In this document: in pieces, positions 15,224-24,701 of the stretch | Position numbering within the stretch: position 1 is the first letter of the stretch | How the letters are laid out: each line of letters starts with the position of its first letter | DNA from: Bacteroidota bacterium | GTDB lineage: Bacteria; Bacteroidota; Bacteroidia; CAILMK01; JACPUW01 | Assembly (NCBI GenBank): GCA_016192035.1 | Contig: JACPUW010000024.1 | Location: 1-64,000 of the forward strand | Length of the DNA stretch: 64,000 bases | Direction of reading: 5' to 3' | Notes under the pieces: model-generated | Seen by the model: the letters and a program-made list of their open reading frames with translations, nothing else | What the model was told of the DNA's origin: nothing | Database searches by the model: none | Position numbers and translations under genes: made by a program

Positions 15224-16062
15224 AATAGTAAGTTGTCTATGAGTCTCACGCCATCAATTTTTGCCGCGCACAGTGCTATGAGTTCGGCATTATCAGGCCA
15301 TTCGGTCACTTCCAGTAAGTTATTCCCAAGGCATACGCAGAGATAATCTGTTTCAAAGCCCGTTTGCTCCAGCATCCACGCGGCTTGGGCAATGGCCTGA
15401 TCCAAAGGTATTTTGTGTTTTTGAAAGGCGATATGCCTTAGCGCCTTGCCAATGTTGAGCGCGGTATGCAGCGCCTTTTCGCCCAATCGCTGGTTTCTCG
15501 AACTTAGCGCGAGGCCATCTACACTGCGCACGGTCTCAACACCAAGTATTTGTACCATAGGCAGCAGCAGGGAAGCAGCCTTTTTAATAACCAGGTATTG
15601 TTGGTAATCCTTGAGGCCAAAAAACGCCTTGTTTGGGGCAACCTGTTTCAGTAATCGAATCACCACGGTGACCACCCCCTGGAAATGACCGGGGCGATAG
15701 CTGCCCTCCAGGATGCCAAATAGGGCAGGATCGTTATAATCCAGCAGTTTGGGCAAGTGAGGCGGGTAAAGCTCGTCCTTTTCGGGGAAATAGGCCAATA
15801 CCTTATCAAAAGCCGAAAGGGCATCCAAATCTTGATCTTTGGTCCTGGGGTAGTTTTCGTAGTCAGCAGGGTCATTAAACTGCGATGGGTTGACAAACAC
15901 GCTGCAAACCACCCAATCACACTGGGCAAGGGCGGTGTTTATTAGGTGCAAATGGCCCTGGTGAAGGGCTCCCATGGTAGGCACAAAACCCAGTAGGCTG
16001 TTTTCAATGCCCAGTTGTGCATAGGTGTGCAACAATTGCTTATGGCCGTGTACTATATGCAA
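15220..16062 (-). CDS. panC: Pantothenate synthetase (pantoate--beta-alanine ligase)
   Basis: The 280-residue enzyme joins pantoate and beta-alanine using ATP, the last step to pantothenate and so to coenzyme A. The ATP-binding motif is VPTMGALHQGHLHLI (about residues 28-42), followed by VNPSQFNDPADYENYPRT, and KAFFGLKDYQQYLVIKK and SSRNQRL complete the active site. Length is standard. A divergent short GT5 gene shares the promoter region. The aspartate decarboxylase gene (panD), often adjacent in Bacteroidota, is not present next to it. Confidence 0.95.
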   Translation of the reverse strand: MHIVHGHKQLLHTYAQLGIENSLLGFVPTMGALHQGHLHLINTALAQCDWVVCSVFVNPSQFNDPADYENYPRTKDQDLDALSAFDKVLAYFPEKDELYPPHLPKLLDYNDPALFGILEGSYRPGHFQGVVTVVIRLLKQVAPNKAFFGLKDYQQYLVIKKAASLLLPMVQILGVETVRSVDGLALSSRNQRLGEKALHTALNIGKALRHIAFQKHKIPLDQAIAQAAWMLEQTGFETDYLCVCLGNNLLEVTEWPDNAELIALCAAKIDGVRLIDNLLF

Positions 16063-16084
16063 GCTACATGGAGTAAAAGGGCCG

Positions 16085-16092
16085 CAAAGCTA
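16085..16092 (-). promoter_or_regulatory. -7 promoter element (TAGCTTTG) of the panC operon
   Basis: CAAAGCTA on the plus strand reads TAGCTTTG on the minus strand. It lies about 23 bases upstream of the panC ATG, the expected distance for a short leader. Confidence 0.45.
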
Positions 16093-16123
16093 TTCGACAA
16101 ACCGGCTAAAGCCGTGAAACCAT

Positions 16124-16131
16124 TAATTTTG
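16124..16131 (+). promoter_or_regulatory. -7 promoter element (TAATTTTG) of the short GT5 gene
   Basis: TAATTTTG matches TAnnTTTG and lies 36 bases before the ATG at 16168, back to back with the panC element. This supports the shorter reading of the GT5 gene. Confidence 0.45.
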
Positions 16132-16167
16132 TACCCCAATTTTCTGAAGCGGAAGAAAAGTACCTAT

Positions 16168-16986
16168 ATGCTGAAAATCTTGTACATCACCCACGAAATG
16201 GACCCCTACACCGGTTTGACCGAATTGAGCGAAGTGGCCCGGGTGCTGCCTCAAGCCATTCAATCCAAGGGAATGGAAGTGAGGGTTTTTATGCCTCGAT
16301 ACGGTAGGATCAACGAGAGAAAGCACCGGCTTCACGAGGTAATCCGCCTTTCGGGAATTAACATCACCGTGGCCGACGAGGACAACCCCATGATCATCAA
16401 GGTGGCCTCACTCCCCATAGCCAAGATTCAGATATATTTCCTTGACAACGAAGAGTTTTTCTACCGCAAGAATTTCTTCCACGACGATGACGAAAAGTTT
16501 TTCACTGACAATGACCTTCGAACATTGTTTTTTAATAAAGGGGCCATACAGATTGCAACCAAACTGGGGTGGGAGCCCGATATAATCCACTGCCACGGAT
16601 GGATGGGCAACCTGGTACCCATGATAGCCCGGACAGTGTATAAGAACGAGCCCGTGTTTAAGAACGCAAAGATCATTTTTAGTACCTACAGCAACTATTT
16701 TGACCATCCCATAGGTAAAAACTATCTGGCAAACGCCCAGTTGAACATACCAAACAAGCAATTGACCCAAGGACTGAACTATAACAATCCCAATTGTTTG
16801 GATTTATATAAGATAGGTGTAACGTATTCCGATGGCATAATCAATTCGTCCAACGGATCAATGCAAGAACTACATGACTATATCGACAGCCTGGGCAAGC
16901 CTGTGCTCAAACAGATCTACACCCCCGAACAAGAAGAGGAATACGTTAATGCCAACAAAACCTTTTACGAGCAGATGGTTTCTTAG
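16168..16986 (+). CDS. Short GT5 protein: glycogen/starch synthase catalytic (N-terminal) domain only
   Basis: The 272-residue protein matches the N-terminal GT-B half of glycogen synthase: MLKILYITHEMDPYTGLTEL, EVRVFMPRYGRINERKHRLHE, PDIIHCHGWMGNLVP and KIIFSTYSNYF. The C-terminal ADP-glucose-binding half is absent. Short versions of this size, next to panC and a DUF4270 gene, are usual in Bacteroidota, so this is not read as a truncation. The KxGG substrate motif of full-length synthases is not seen; YTGL occupies that place, so catalytic function is uncertain. Its 3' end overlaps the next gene by 38 bases. Confidence 0.85.
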   Translation: MLKILYITHEMDPYTGLTELSEVARVLPQAIQSKGMEVRVFMPRYGRINERKHRLHEVIRLSGINITVADEDNPMIIKVASLPIAKIQIYFLDNEEFFYRKNFFHDDDEKFFTDNDLRTLFFNKGAIQIATKLGWEPDIIHCHGWMGNLVPMIARTVYKNEPVFKNAKIIFSTYSNYFDHPIGKNYLANAQLNIPNKQLTQGLNYNNPNCLDLYKIGVTYSDGIINSSNGSMQELHDYIDSLGKPVLKQIYTPEQEEEYVNANKTFYEQMVS

Positions 16987-18256
16987 CCTTCTTGCGGCGG
17001 CGTGGGTGTTCTCCGCCTGTCACCAAAACGAAAACCTGGATATTGACCTAGACCTAAACCAGTTTGTCTCAGACACCTTGGTGCTGGGCAATTTGGAGAT
17101 GAAAACCATAAGGGAAGACAGTCAACGAACTGACAATCTTAGTTTTCAGCTACTTGGAAATATCCATGACTCGGTATTTGGCAGGTCGCGGGCAGCCATT
17201 TATACCCAATTCTTGCCGACGGGGGCACTGGATATACCGGCCAATGCCGAACCAGATTCGGTGGTGATACAGCTAAGCCTAGTGGATTACTATGGCAAGA
17301 TTGCTACTCCCCAGCATCTATCGGTATATGTATTGGGCGATTCCTTGCGCCAGGGCCAATTATACTATACCACCAGCACCGTGGCCCTGGGGCCCAAGGT
17401 AGGCAGTAGCCCTTACCAAAAACTAAAAAAGGGCCTGGGCCTGCGTATGTCAATACCTCATTTGTGGGGACATAAGGGCATAGGGCCCGGGAGTTATTAT
17501 ACCAAGGTGCGTGACTTTAAGCGCGATATGCCCGGTTTGGCCATAGTCTCAGAATCTGATTTTGGTCCAAGCGATGGCGCCATAGCCTATTATAACCTAG
17601 CCAATGCCAATAGTTTACTGGAGGCGCACTACCATTATTATGTGCGCGAAGGCGATTTGCTATTGCGCAAAACAGGCATGGTGAAATATGTATTCACCAG
17701 CGGGTGCAGATCATTTACATCAATTGCCCACGACTATGCGGCGGAGTTGGTAGAAGATTATCTCCACCCCGATAGCAACCAGGCTTATAGGGGTTTTGTC
17801 CATGCCCTGGGCGGCAGCAATGTGTCTATTGACCTGTTGCCTATCAAGGAGCTGGCGGATTCGGTTTTTGTGGCTTTGCATAAAGTGGAATTGGTCCTTC
17901 CTTGTGAATTGGAATACCACAATGGACAATTTGTGCCAATGCCGTTCCTAGACCTAAAAACCATGGGCGACGACGGTGTGGAATATGACCTTGCGGACCG
18001 CTCAAATCCATATTGGTCAAGGGCCTACAAAGAAGATTTACAGGCATATGTGTTCAATATTACTTCCCATGCCCAGCAGCTGCTCATGTACAACAGGCAA
18101 GATCCAAGCTATGACCTGAACCAATTGTTGGTCAAGGCGGTAAAAACTGAACCTGTACCATTTTCGGCTGGTAGGGTAGTACTGAAAGGGCCTAAAGGCA
18201 AGCGAAGGAATGGCGCATACCTCCAACTGTATTACTCTAAACTAAGCCAACCTTGA
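16949..18256 (+). CDS. DUF4270 family lipoprotein
   Basis: The 435-residue protein has a lipoprotein signal (LLAAAWVFSAC, lipid-attachment cysteine near residue 24). It has the DUF4270 pattern: after the signal, acidic NLDIDLDLNQFVSDTLVLG, then LLGNIHDSVFGRSRAAIYTQ and PDSVVIQLSLVDYYG. Proteins of this family are Bacteroidota-specific outer-membrane lipoproteins of unknown role. The ATG at 16949 is chosen because it begins a signal peptide; it overlaps the end of the GT5 gene, an arrangement conserved in the phylum. It also overlaps the DAHP synthase start by four bases. Confidence 0.88.
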   Translation: MPTKPFTSRWFLSLLAAAWVFSACHQNENLDIDLDLNQFVSDTLVLGNLEMKTIREDSQRTDNLSFQLLGNIHDSVFGRSRAAIYTQFLPTGALDIPANAEPDSVVIQLSLVDYYGKIATPQHLSVYVLGDSLRQGQLYYTTSTVALGPKVGSSPYQKLKKGLGLRMSIPHLWGHKGIGPGSYYTKVRDFKRDMPGLAIVSESDFGPSDGAIAYYNLANANSLLEAHYHYYVREGDLLLRKTGMVKYVFTSGCRSFTSIAHDYAAELVEDYLHPDSNQAYRGFVHALGGSNVSIDLLPIKELADSVFVALHKVELVLPCELEYHNGQFVPMPFLDLKTMGDDGVEYDLADRSNPYWSRAYKEDLQAYVFNITSHAQQLLMYNRQDPSYDLNQLLVKAVKTEPVPFSAGRVVLKGPKGKRRNGAYLQLYYSKLSQP

Positions 18257-19263
18257 TCGTTACCACTCAACAGGGTATGGGCCAGGTGGCACTCAAAGAG
18301 TTGGCAACTGTCCTAAGTGAGCTGGATGAAAGGTTTAACTCATTGAATTTCTTAGGGGAACAAGTATTTTTTTTGCCCGACAACCTTGACGCTCAGCAGG
18401 TGAACGAGGTCAAGGGACTTCTAGGGGTTGCGGGTATATATTCTCCCCCCCTGCACTACCAGTTGGCATCAAGTGTATGGCGTAAGGAGCGTACCGGTTT
18501 TTTGGTAGATGATATTGGTGTGGGCGCTGGGCATTTTCAGGTGATGGCTGGCCCCTGCGCCGTGGAAAGCGAAAGCCAGATGGATGCGGTGGGCCGCAAA
18601 CTGCGGGACTGCGGGGTGAAATTCATCAGGGGTGGTGCCTACAAGCCCAGAACCTCGCCATATTCTTTTCAGGGCCTTGAAACCGAAGGGCTTAAAATTA
18701 TTAGGGAAGTGGCTGATAGGTATGGACTTAAGGTAATTACCGAAGTGGTGGACCGCAGCGTGCTTGACGATGTGCTATATTATACCGATGTGGTGCAGAT
18801 AGGGGCACGCAACATGCAGAATTTCTTTTTGCTCAAAGAACTTGGGCGCATTGACAAACCCGTGTTTCTAAAAAGGGGAATGGCCGCCCGCATCACAGAG
18901 TGGCTTGGGGCCGCTGAATACATTATTTCACACGGAAACCCACGGGTAATCCTTTGTGAGCGCGGCATTAGGACCTTTGACACGGAATTGCGAAACACCC
19001 TGGACGTGGCTGCCATACCTTTAATAAAGAGTTTGAGCCATTTGCCCATTTTTGCCGATCCAAGCCACGGTACCGGCGACCGGAAGTTTATTAAACCCAT
19101 GGCCTTGGCAAGCATGGCTGCCGGTTGTGATGGCATAATGGTTGAAGTACACCCAGTACCAGCCCAGGCATTGTCTGACGGGCAACAATCACTCGATTTT
19201 GCCGAACTGGAAAGCCTTGTCAAGTCCCTGAATTCCTTGAAAAAAGTGTTGCCGACCCTTTAA
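18253..19263 (+). CDS. aroF: 3-deoxy-7-phosphoheptulonate (DAHP) synthase, AroF-Ibeta type
   Basis: The 336-residue enzyme condenses phosphoenolpyruvate and erythrose 4-phosphate, the entry step to the shikimate pathway. An N-terminal ferredoxin-like regulatory domain (about residues 1-66) precedes the barrel: FQVMAGPCAVES, FIRGGAYKPRTSPYSFQG, VITEVVD, QIGARNMQNF, PVFLKRGM, HLPIFADPSHGTG and MVEVHP. This is the KDO8P-synthase-like Ibeta class. No fused chorismate mutase domain is present. The start is TTG, overlapping the upstream stop as TTGA. glmS follows by 23 bases. Confidence 0.93.
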   Translation: MIVTTQQGMGQVALKELATVLSELDERFNSLNFLGEQVFFLPDNLDAQQVNEVKGLLGVAGIYSPPLHYQLASSVWRKERTGFLVDDIGVGAGHFQVMAGPCAVESESQMDAVGRKLRDCGVKFIRGGAYKPRTSPYSFQGLETEGLKIIREVADRYGLKVITEVVDRSVLDDVLYYTDVVQIGARNMQNFFLLKELGRIDKPVFLKRGMAARITEWLGAAEYIISHGNPRVILCERGIRTFDTELRNTLDVAAIPLIKSLSHLPIFADPSHGTGDRKFIKPMALASMAAGCDGIMVEVHPVPAQALSDGQQSLDFAELESLVKSLNSLKKVLPTL

Positions 19264-19286
19264 CCAACCAACAAAACAAGAAATAT

Positions 19287-21125
19287 ATGTGTGGAATTGT
19301 AGCCTATCTGGGCAATAAGAATGCGGCTCCCGTACTCATCAAAGGCCTCAAACGGCTAGAATACCGGGGTTACGACAGTGCCGGTATCGCTGTATGGAAC
19401 AATGGCCTGAAAATTAGCAAGAAAGCAGGTAAAGTGGTGGATTTAGAGCTGCAGCTAACAGAAGACCAACTCTCTGGTACCGTGGGCATAGGGCATACCC
19501 GCTGGGCCACCCACGGTGCGCCAAATGACCGAAATGCCCACCCTCATCTGAGTGGCAATTCAAAGTTGGCCATCATCCACAATGGAATTATTGAGAACCA
19601 TGCCACCGTGAAAGAAGCGCTCATACGCCGAGGCCATCGATTTGTGAGCGATACCGATACCGAAGTGCTCATCCATTTGGTGGAAGAAATACAAGACAAT
19701 GAGCAGTGCCCACTTCATGATGCGGTGCGCCTGGCACTACAGCAAGTGACTGGTGCATACGCCATAGTGGTAATTTCTGAAGACCAGCCAGGCGAAATGA
19801 TTGCCGCACGTAAGGGTAGCCCCCTGGTGATGGGCATAGGTTCCGGTGAGTTTTTTCTGGCATCTGATGCCACCCCAATAGCAGAATATACCAAGAATGT
19901 GGTATATCTCAATGATGGACAGATGGTGAGGGTAGATTTGGATGGGTACCAAATACTCAATATAGCCGACAATAGCGCCTACACGCCTACCATACACCAG
20001 TTGGAAATAAGCTTGGAGCAACTGGAAAAAGGTGGGTATGACCACTTCATGCTCAAAGAAATACACGAGCAGCCCCGGGCCATTTATGACACCCTCCGTG
20101 GGCGGCTATTGCCCGAAGAGGGCATTATACGCATGGCCGGATTGGAAGATAACCTGGCTAAATTCATTAATGCACAGAGAATCATAATAATAGCATGTGG
20201 AACATCATGGCATGCCGGTTTGGTGGCAGAATACCTCATTGAAGATCTCGCCAGGCTGCCGGTTGAGGTGGAATACGCATCGGAATTTAGGTACCGCAAC
20301 CCAATCATCCGGGAAACCGACATCGTGATACCCATATCACAATCGGGCGAAACGGCTGATACCCTGGCGGCAGTGGAAATGGCCAAGGCAAAGGGAGCCT
20401 TTGTTTTTGGCATATGCAACGTACCGGCCTCCTCCATACCCCGTGCCACCCATGCCGGGGCTTATACCCATGCCGGTCCTGAAATCGGGGTGGCTTCTAC
20501 CAAAGCTTTTACTACCCAGATAGCCATTCTAACCCTGATAGCCACATATTTGGGATACAAGCGGGGCACGATAACAGCCTCTCGATACCAAGAAATATTG
20601 TTTACCCTACACCATGCCCCTGCCAAGGTAGAAGAGGCGCTTAAACTAGAGAAAGCCATACAGGAGGTGGCCTTGCAGTACCAAGGTGCAACCAATTTTC
20701 TATACCTGGGCCGCGGGGTGAATTTTCCCATAGGCCTAGAAGGTGCGTTGAAACTCAAGGAAATATCATATATTCATGCTGAGGGGTATCCTGCTGCCGA
20801 AATGAAACATGGCCCCATAGCGCTCATAGATGAAAACATGCCGGTGGTGGTAATAGCCACTAGCCACCAGCACTATGATAAGATACTGAGCAATATACAA
20901 GAAGTGAAGGCGCGAAAGGGAAAGGTCATTGCTATTATAGACAAGTTTGAATCGGAGATAAAGAGCCTGGCCGACCATATCATAGAAGTGCCCGATGCCG
21001 ATGCCATACTGGCCCCCTTGGTCAATGTGATTCCCCTGCAGTTTTTGGCCTACCACATAGCCGTGATGCGCGGGTGCAATGTGGACCAGCCCAGAAACCT
21101 AGCAAAAAGCGTGACGGTGGAGTAG
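19287..21125 (+). CDS. glmS: Glutamine--fructose-6-phosphate aminotransferase (isomerizing)
   Basis: This 612-residue enzyme makes glucosamine 6-phosphate, the precursor of peptidoglycan and lipopolysaccharide amino sugars. The N-terminal glutaminase domain begins MCGIVAYLGNKN with catalytic Cys2, followed by YRGYDSAG and GHTRWATHG. Two SIS sugar-isomerase domains follow: IIIACGTSWHAG, PISQSGETADTL, GVASTKAFTTQ and, in the second, LGRGVNFPIGLEGALKLKE. The C-terminus QPRNLAKSVTVE is canonical. No glmS ribozyme-like sequence is apparent upstream, where only 23 bases separate it from the DAHP synthase gene. Confidence 0.97.
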   Translation: MCGIVAYLGNKNAAPVLIKGLKRLEYRGYDSAGIAVWNNGLKISKKAGKVVDLELQLTEDQLSGTVGIGHTRWATHGAPNDRNAHPHLSGNSKLAIIHNGIIENHATVKEALIRRGHRFVSDTDTEVLIHLVEEIQDNEQCPLHDAVRLALQQVTGAYAIVVISEDQPGEMIAARKGSPLVMGIGSGEFFLASDATPIAEYTKNVVYLNDGQMVRVDLDGYQILNIADNSAYTPTIHQLEISLEQLEKGGYDHFMLKEIHEQPRAIYDTLRGRLLPEEGIIRMAGLEDNLAKFINAQRIIIIACGTSWHAGLVAEYLIEDLARLPVEVEYASEFRYRNPIIRETDIVIPISQSGETADTLAAVEMAKAKGAFVFGICNVPASSIPRATHAGAYTHAGPEIGVASTKAFTTQIAILTLIATYLGYKRGTITASRYQEILFTLHHAPAKVEEALKLEKAIQEVALQYQGATNFLYLGRGVNFPIGLEGALKLKEISYIHAEGYPAAEMKHGPIALIDENMPVVVIATSHQHYDKILSNIQEVKARKGKVIAIIDKFESEIKSLADHIIEVPDADAILAPLVNVIPLQFLAYHIAVMRGCNVDQPRNLAKSVTVE

Positions 21126-21238
21126 GCCATAGTCCGTTGAAGGGCAGCTTGGTATGGCGGTGTTGTCCTGCATACCATTAAAGTGTGTGCGCTTGGATAT
21201 AAGCCCCCCATTTCACAGGTCGTCCAGTCACACAATAA

Positions 21239-21272
21239 AAAACCCTCGGTTTTTTTACTAACCGAGGGTTTT
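21239..21272. terminator. Bidirectional terminator between glmS and sodA
   Basis: AAAACCCTCGGTT (21239-21251) pairs with AACCGAGGGTTTT (21260-21272) around an eight-base T-rich loop. A-rich and T-rich flanks allow it to end transcription from both sides. Confidence 0.85.
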
Positions 21273-21291
21273 ATCTATTACGGGAGATGGG

Positions 21292-21906
21292 CTACGACTT
21301 TTTTGCGGCTGCGTAGTTATCGCCCACCTTTTTCCAGTCTATCACTTCAAAAAACGCAGAAATATAGTCGGGACGCCGGTTCTGATAGTTTAAGTAATAG
21401 GCGTGTTCCCAAACATCGAGCCCCAGTATGGGCGTTCCCGGGCATTCGGCTACGTCCATGAGTGGGTTGTCTTGATTGGGTGTGCTGCATACGCAGAGTT
21501 TGCCGCCGGGAGCTACACAGAGCCAAGCCCAGCCCGAGCCAAACCTATTGGCGGCGGCATCAGCAAACTGGGCCTTAAACTTGTCAAAACCGCCTAAATC
21601 GCTTTTAATCGCGTTGGCCAATTCGCCAGTGGGCAAGCCTCCGCCATTGGGCGACATGATTTCCCAAAACAGGCTATGGTTGTAGTGACCTCCGCCATTG
21701 TTCCTCACCGCCGCACCATAGCTTGATATTGATTTCATTAGCTCCACCATGCTGAGCTGGGCCGCATCGGTGCCTTCTAGTGCTGCGTTCAGCTTGGCTA
21801 TGTACGCTGCATGGTGCTTGGTGTGGTGTATCTCCATGGTTTTTTCGTCTATGTGTGGGCTTAATGCGTTGTACGCATAGCCCAGTTTGGGTAATTCATG
21901 TGCCAT
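21292..21906 (-). CDS. sodA: Superoxide dismutase (Fe/Mn family)
   Basis: The 204-residue enzyme converts superoxide to peroxide and oxygen. Metal ligands are the histidine in [13 protein letters not shown] (about residues 20-32), HYNHSLFWE (about 73-81), and the aspartate and histidine of [12 protein letters not shown] (about 165-176). QDNPLMD and the GGHYNH context suggest the manganese or cambialistic type, but the metal cannot be settled by eye. The ATG at 21906 gives the normal length; a longer frame to 22005 runs through the promoter element at 21934. Divergent from miaB. Confidence 0.95.
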   Translation of the reverse strand: MAHELPKLGYAYNALSPHIDEKTMEIHHTKHHAAYIAKLNAALEGTDAAQLSMVELMKSISSYGAAVRNNGGGHYNHSLFWEIMSPNGGGLPTGELANAIKSDLGGFDKFKAQFADAAANRFGSGWAWLCVAPGGKLCVCSTPNQDNPLMDVAECPGTPILGLDVWEHAYYLNYQNRRPDYISAFFEVIDWKKVGDNYAAAKKS

Positions 21907-21933
21907 TGTGTTGGGTTTTTCTATTTGTTCGGT

Positions 21934-21941
21934 CAAAATTA
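21934..21941 (-). promoter_or_regulatory. -7 promoter element (TAATTTTG) of sodA
   Basis: CAAAATTA on the plus strand reads TAATTTTG on the minus strand, matching TAnnTTTG, about 28 bases upstream of the sodA ATG. Confidence 0.5.
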
Positions 21942-21998
21942 TGGGTTGAAACACGTATCTGCCCATATTGTTCAGGCCAACCCTGGCCCTATTCCCTA

Positions 21999-22013
21999 CT
22001 GACAAGCTGTCAG
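21999..22013. promoter_or_regulatory. Operator-like inverted repeat between sodA and miaB
   Basis: CTGACA-AGC-TGTCAG is a perfect 6+6 inverted repeat with a three-base spacer. It ends seven bases before the miaB -7 element and lies about 60 bases upstream of the sodA element. The size and position fit a dimeric repressor site; the regulator is unknown. Confidence 0.4.
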
Positions 22014-22020
22014 CAGGGTG

Positions 22021-22028
22021 TATTTTTG
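22021..22028 (+). promoter_or_regulatory. -7 promoter element (TATTTTTG) of the miaB operon
   Basis: TATTTTTG matches TAnnTTTG and lies 22 bases before the ATG at 22051, supporting that start over the in-frame start at 22018. Confidence 0.5.
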
Positions 22029-22050
22029 CCCGTTTCTAAAAAGGAATCCA

Positions 22051-23478
22051 ATGCCAAATACCGGTGCTATGGTACAAGAAAAAATGATCGACGAGCAAAA
22101 ACAAGGAGAAGTGCTAAAGGCTCCGGGACATTTAAGCAAGCCAGGAGGCAAGAAACTGTATATTGAATCATATGGGTGCCAAATGAATTTTTCTGATAGC
22201 GAGATAGTAGCATCGGTAATGTTTGAGCATGGGTACAGTGCCACCGACCAGTTGGCCGATGCCGATGTGGTTTTTGTAAATACCTGTGCTATAAGGGACA
22301 ATGCAGAGCAAAAAGTGAGAAACCGGCTTGATCATTTCAAAGCCGTTAAACGAAGGCGGCCCCAAATGGTGATAGGGGTGCTGGGCTGCATGGCCGAACG
22401 GCTCAAGACCAAGCTGCTGGAAGAAGAAAAGATAGTAGATATGGTGGTAGGGCCTGATGCCTACCGTGATTTGCCCAACTTGGTAGCAACGGCTACCTCA
22501 GGGCAAAGGGCGGTCAACGTGTTCTTATCGAGGGAGGAAACTTATGCCGACATAGCACCGGTACGCTTGGGTACCAATGGGGTAACTGCCTTTATCTCCA
22601 TCATGCGGGGTTGTGACAACATGTGTTCCTTTTGCGTGGTGCCCTATACCCGTGGCAGGGAGCGCAGCCGCGACCCTCATTCTATTGTCGCTGAGGCCCA
22701 TGAGTTGGTGGCCAATGGGTACCGGGAGGTAACCCTGCTGGGTCAAAACGTGGATTCCTACAAATGGAAGGGGCCAGATGGCCAATTGGTCAACTTTGCC
22801 CAGTTACTGACCATGGTGGCTGAGGCCCATCCCTTGTTGCGCGTGCGGTTTTCCACCTCACACCCCAAGGACATTACCGAGGATGTAGTGCTTGCCATGA
22901 AACGCTATGACAACATTTGCAATTATATACACCTCCCTGTGCAGTCGGGGAGTTCGGCAGTGCTTGAGCGAATGAATCGCACGTACGACCGCGATTGGTA
23001 TTTGGACAGGATAGCCATGATCCGGAGTATTATCCCTGATATATCACTCAGTACCGATGTGATTTGCGGATTTTGTGGTGAAACCGATGAAGACCATGAA
23101 CAAACCCTTGGCCTAATGGAACAGGTGCGCTTTGACCATGCATATATGTTTATGTACTCAGAACGGCCAGGCACCCCAGCGGCCAAGAAGTGGGCCGATG
23201 ATGTGGATGAGCCTACCAAAAAACGGCGACTGGAAGAAGTAATAGCACTGCAAACCCGACATGCCGCCGAAAACAACCGGAAAGATCTTGGAAAGCAATT
23301 TAAGGTGCTTATAGAAGGGCCATCAAAAAAAGACCCCAAACGCCTGAAAGGACGGAATGACCACAATAAGATGCTCGTGTTTCCCGGCGAAGGTTTTATG
23401 CCCGGCGACTATGTGATGGTTGAAGTACAACAAACCACCAGTGCAACCCTACTGGGTAAAATTGTCAGGCCCGCATGA
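22051..23478 (+). CDS. miaB: tRNA-2-methylthio-N6-dimethylallyladenosine synthase
   Basis: This 475-residue radical-SAM methylthiotransferase modifies adenosine 37 of tRNAs. The N-terminal UPF0004 domain carries three cysteines for the auxiliary 4Fe-4S cluster ([35 protein letters not shown]). The radical-SAM motif [20 protein letters not shown] (about residues 189-208) binds the SAM cluster. A C-terminal TRAM domain ends the protein. The sequence identifies MiaB rather than MtaB or RimO. It starts an operon whose next two genes overlap by ATGA junctions. Confidence 0.96.
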   Translation: MPNTGAMVQEKMIDEQKQGEVLKAPGHLSKPGGKKLYIESYGCQMNFSDSEIVASVMFEHGYSATDQLADADVVFVNTCAIRDNAEQKVRNRLDHFKAVKRRRPQMVIGVLGCMAERLKTKLLEEEKIVDMVVGPDAYRDLPNLVATATSGQRAVNVFLSREETYADIAPVRLGTNGVTAFISIMRGCDNMCSFCVVPYTRGRERSRDPHSIVAEAHELVANGYREVTLLGQNVDSYKWKGPDGQLVNFAQLLTMVAEAHPLLRVRFSTSHPKDITEDVVLAMKRYDNICNYIHLPVQSGSSAVLERMNRTYDRDWYLDRIAMIRSIIPDISLSTDVICGFCGETDEDHEQTLGLMEQVRFDHAYMFMYSERPGTPAAKKWADDVDEPTKKRRLEEVIALQTRHAAENNRKDLGKQFKVLIEGPSKKDPKRLKGRNDHNKMLVFPGEGFMPGDYVMVEVQQTTSATLLGKIVRPA

Positions 23479-24701
23479 TAGACCTACAACAGATTCAAAC
23501 GGTAAAGAACCGTTTTGAGATCATTGGCAATTCGCCTTTGCTCAATAGGGCCATAGAAATGGCCATGAAAGTGGCATCAACTGATATCACCGTGCTAATT
23601 CTGGGCGAGAGTGGCGTGGGCAAGGAAGCCTTTAGCAAAATCATCCACAGCCTTAGCAAGCGCAAACACAACACGTTTATTGCCGTTAACTCAGGCGCTA
23701 TTCCGTCAGGAACAATTGATTCCGAATTGTTCGGACATGAAAAAGGATCATTTACATCGGCCGTGGATGCCCGAAAGGGGTACTTTGAAACGGCCAACAA
23801 TGGCACCATTTTCTTGGATGAAATAGGGGAGCTGCCCCTGGAAACACAATCCCGCCTACTAAGGGTATTGGAAAACGGAGAATTCCTGAAGGTGGGTTCC
23901 TCTAAAGTGCTGAAAACCGATGTGCGCGTGGTGGCCGCTACCAACCGAGACCTGCTCAAAAGGGCGGAAAAAGGCAAGTTTCGCGAAGACCTATATTACA
24001 GGCTTAGTTCTGTTACCCTTAAGATTCCGGCCTTGAGGGAGCGCAAGGAAGATATACCCTTGCTTTTCATGAAGTTCGCATCTGATTTTTCCGACAAATA
24101 CCGGGTGCCGCCAATAGAACTTGCCCCTGGGGCCGATGGCCTTATTCAAGCCTACCCCTGGCCGGGCAACATTCGGCAGCTGCGCAATGTGGTGGAGCAG
24201 ATTTCCATTCTGGAAAGTGAGCGCATGATAACTGCCAACATACTGGCCCAGTACCTCCCGCCGGTAGAGCAGCCCAAACTTGATATTGCGCCCATGCCCG
24301 GGGCGGCATCAAGCCTCAACGAAAGGGAAATTCTTTACAAATTCCTTTTTGAAATAAAACAGGAAGTAGGTGAGCTAAAAACCATGATGTATAACCTGGT
24401 TTCTACCCTGCAAGGAAGGCCCACAAACGACTACAGAAAACTGCTGGGCCCAGGCGATCCGGCAGGCGCCTATCCACCCATGGCCGATGAATTTGTGCCG
24501 CATGAGGAGGTGGACGATGAACCCCTTAGGCAAAGGGTTCAAAAAGAGCCGCTATCCCTTCAAGACCAGGAAAAGGAGATGATAAAGAAAGCACTGGCCA
24601 AGTATTTTGGCAAGCGCAAGCCTGCCGCTGCCGAACTCGGTATTTCAGAGCGCACCCTATACCGCAAGATAAAGGAATTCAACCTTGAAGAGCTCCAATG
24701 A
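23475..24701 (+). CDS. Sigma-54-dependent transcriptional activator (AAA+ and Fis domains, no receiver)
   Basis: The 408-residue protein begins almost directly with the AAA+ domain (about residues 15-250): Walker A GESGVGKE, the loop that contacts sigma-54 as GSFTSA instead of GAFTGA, Walker [11 protein letters not shown] and the arginine-finger region [10 protein letters not shown] linker of about 100 residues precedes a C-terminal Fis-type helix-turn-helix ([19 protein letters not shown]). With no N-terminal sensor it may be controlled by expression or by a partner. Placement between miaB and lptE is conserved in Bacteroidota. It overlaps both neighbours by ATGA. Confidence 0.92.
   Translation: MIDLQQIQTVKNRFEIIGNSPLLNRAIEMAMKVASTDITVLILGESGVGKEAFSKIIHSLSKRKHNTFIAVNSGAIPSGTIDSELFGHEKGSFTSAVDARKGYFETANNGTIFLDEIGELPLETQSRLLRVLENGEFLKVGSSKVLKTDVRVVAATNRDLLKRAEKGKFREDLYYRLSSVTLKIPALRERKEDIPLLFMKFASDFSDKYRVPPIELAPGADGLIQAYPWPGNIRQLRNVVEQISILESERMITANILAQYLPPVEQPKLDIAPMPGAASSLNEREILYKFLFEIKQEVGELKTMMYNLVSTLQGRPTNDYRKLLGPGDPAGAYPPMADEFVPHEEVDDEPLRQRVQKEPLSLQDQEKEMIKKALAKYFGKRKPAAAELGISERTLYRKIKEFNLEELQ

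Noticed and set aside
16168-16986. Truncated or frameshifted full-length glycogen synthase
   Set aside because: No remnant of the C-terminal half follows; the DUF4270 gene overlaps its end, and the short form is usual in the phylum.
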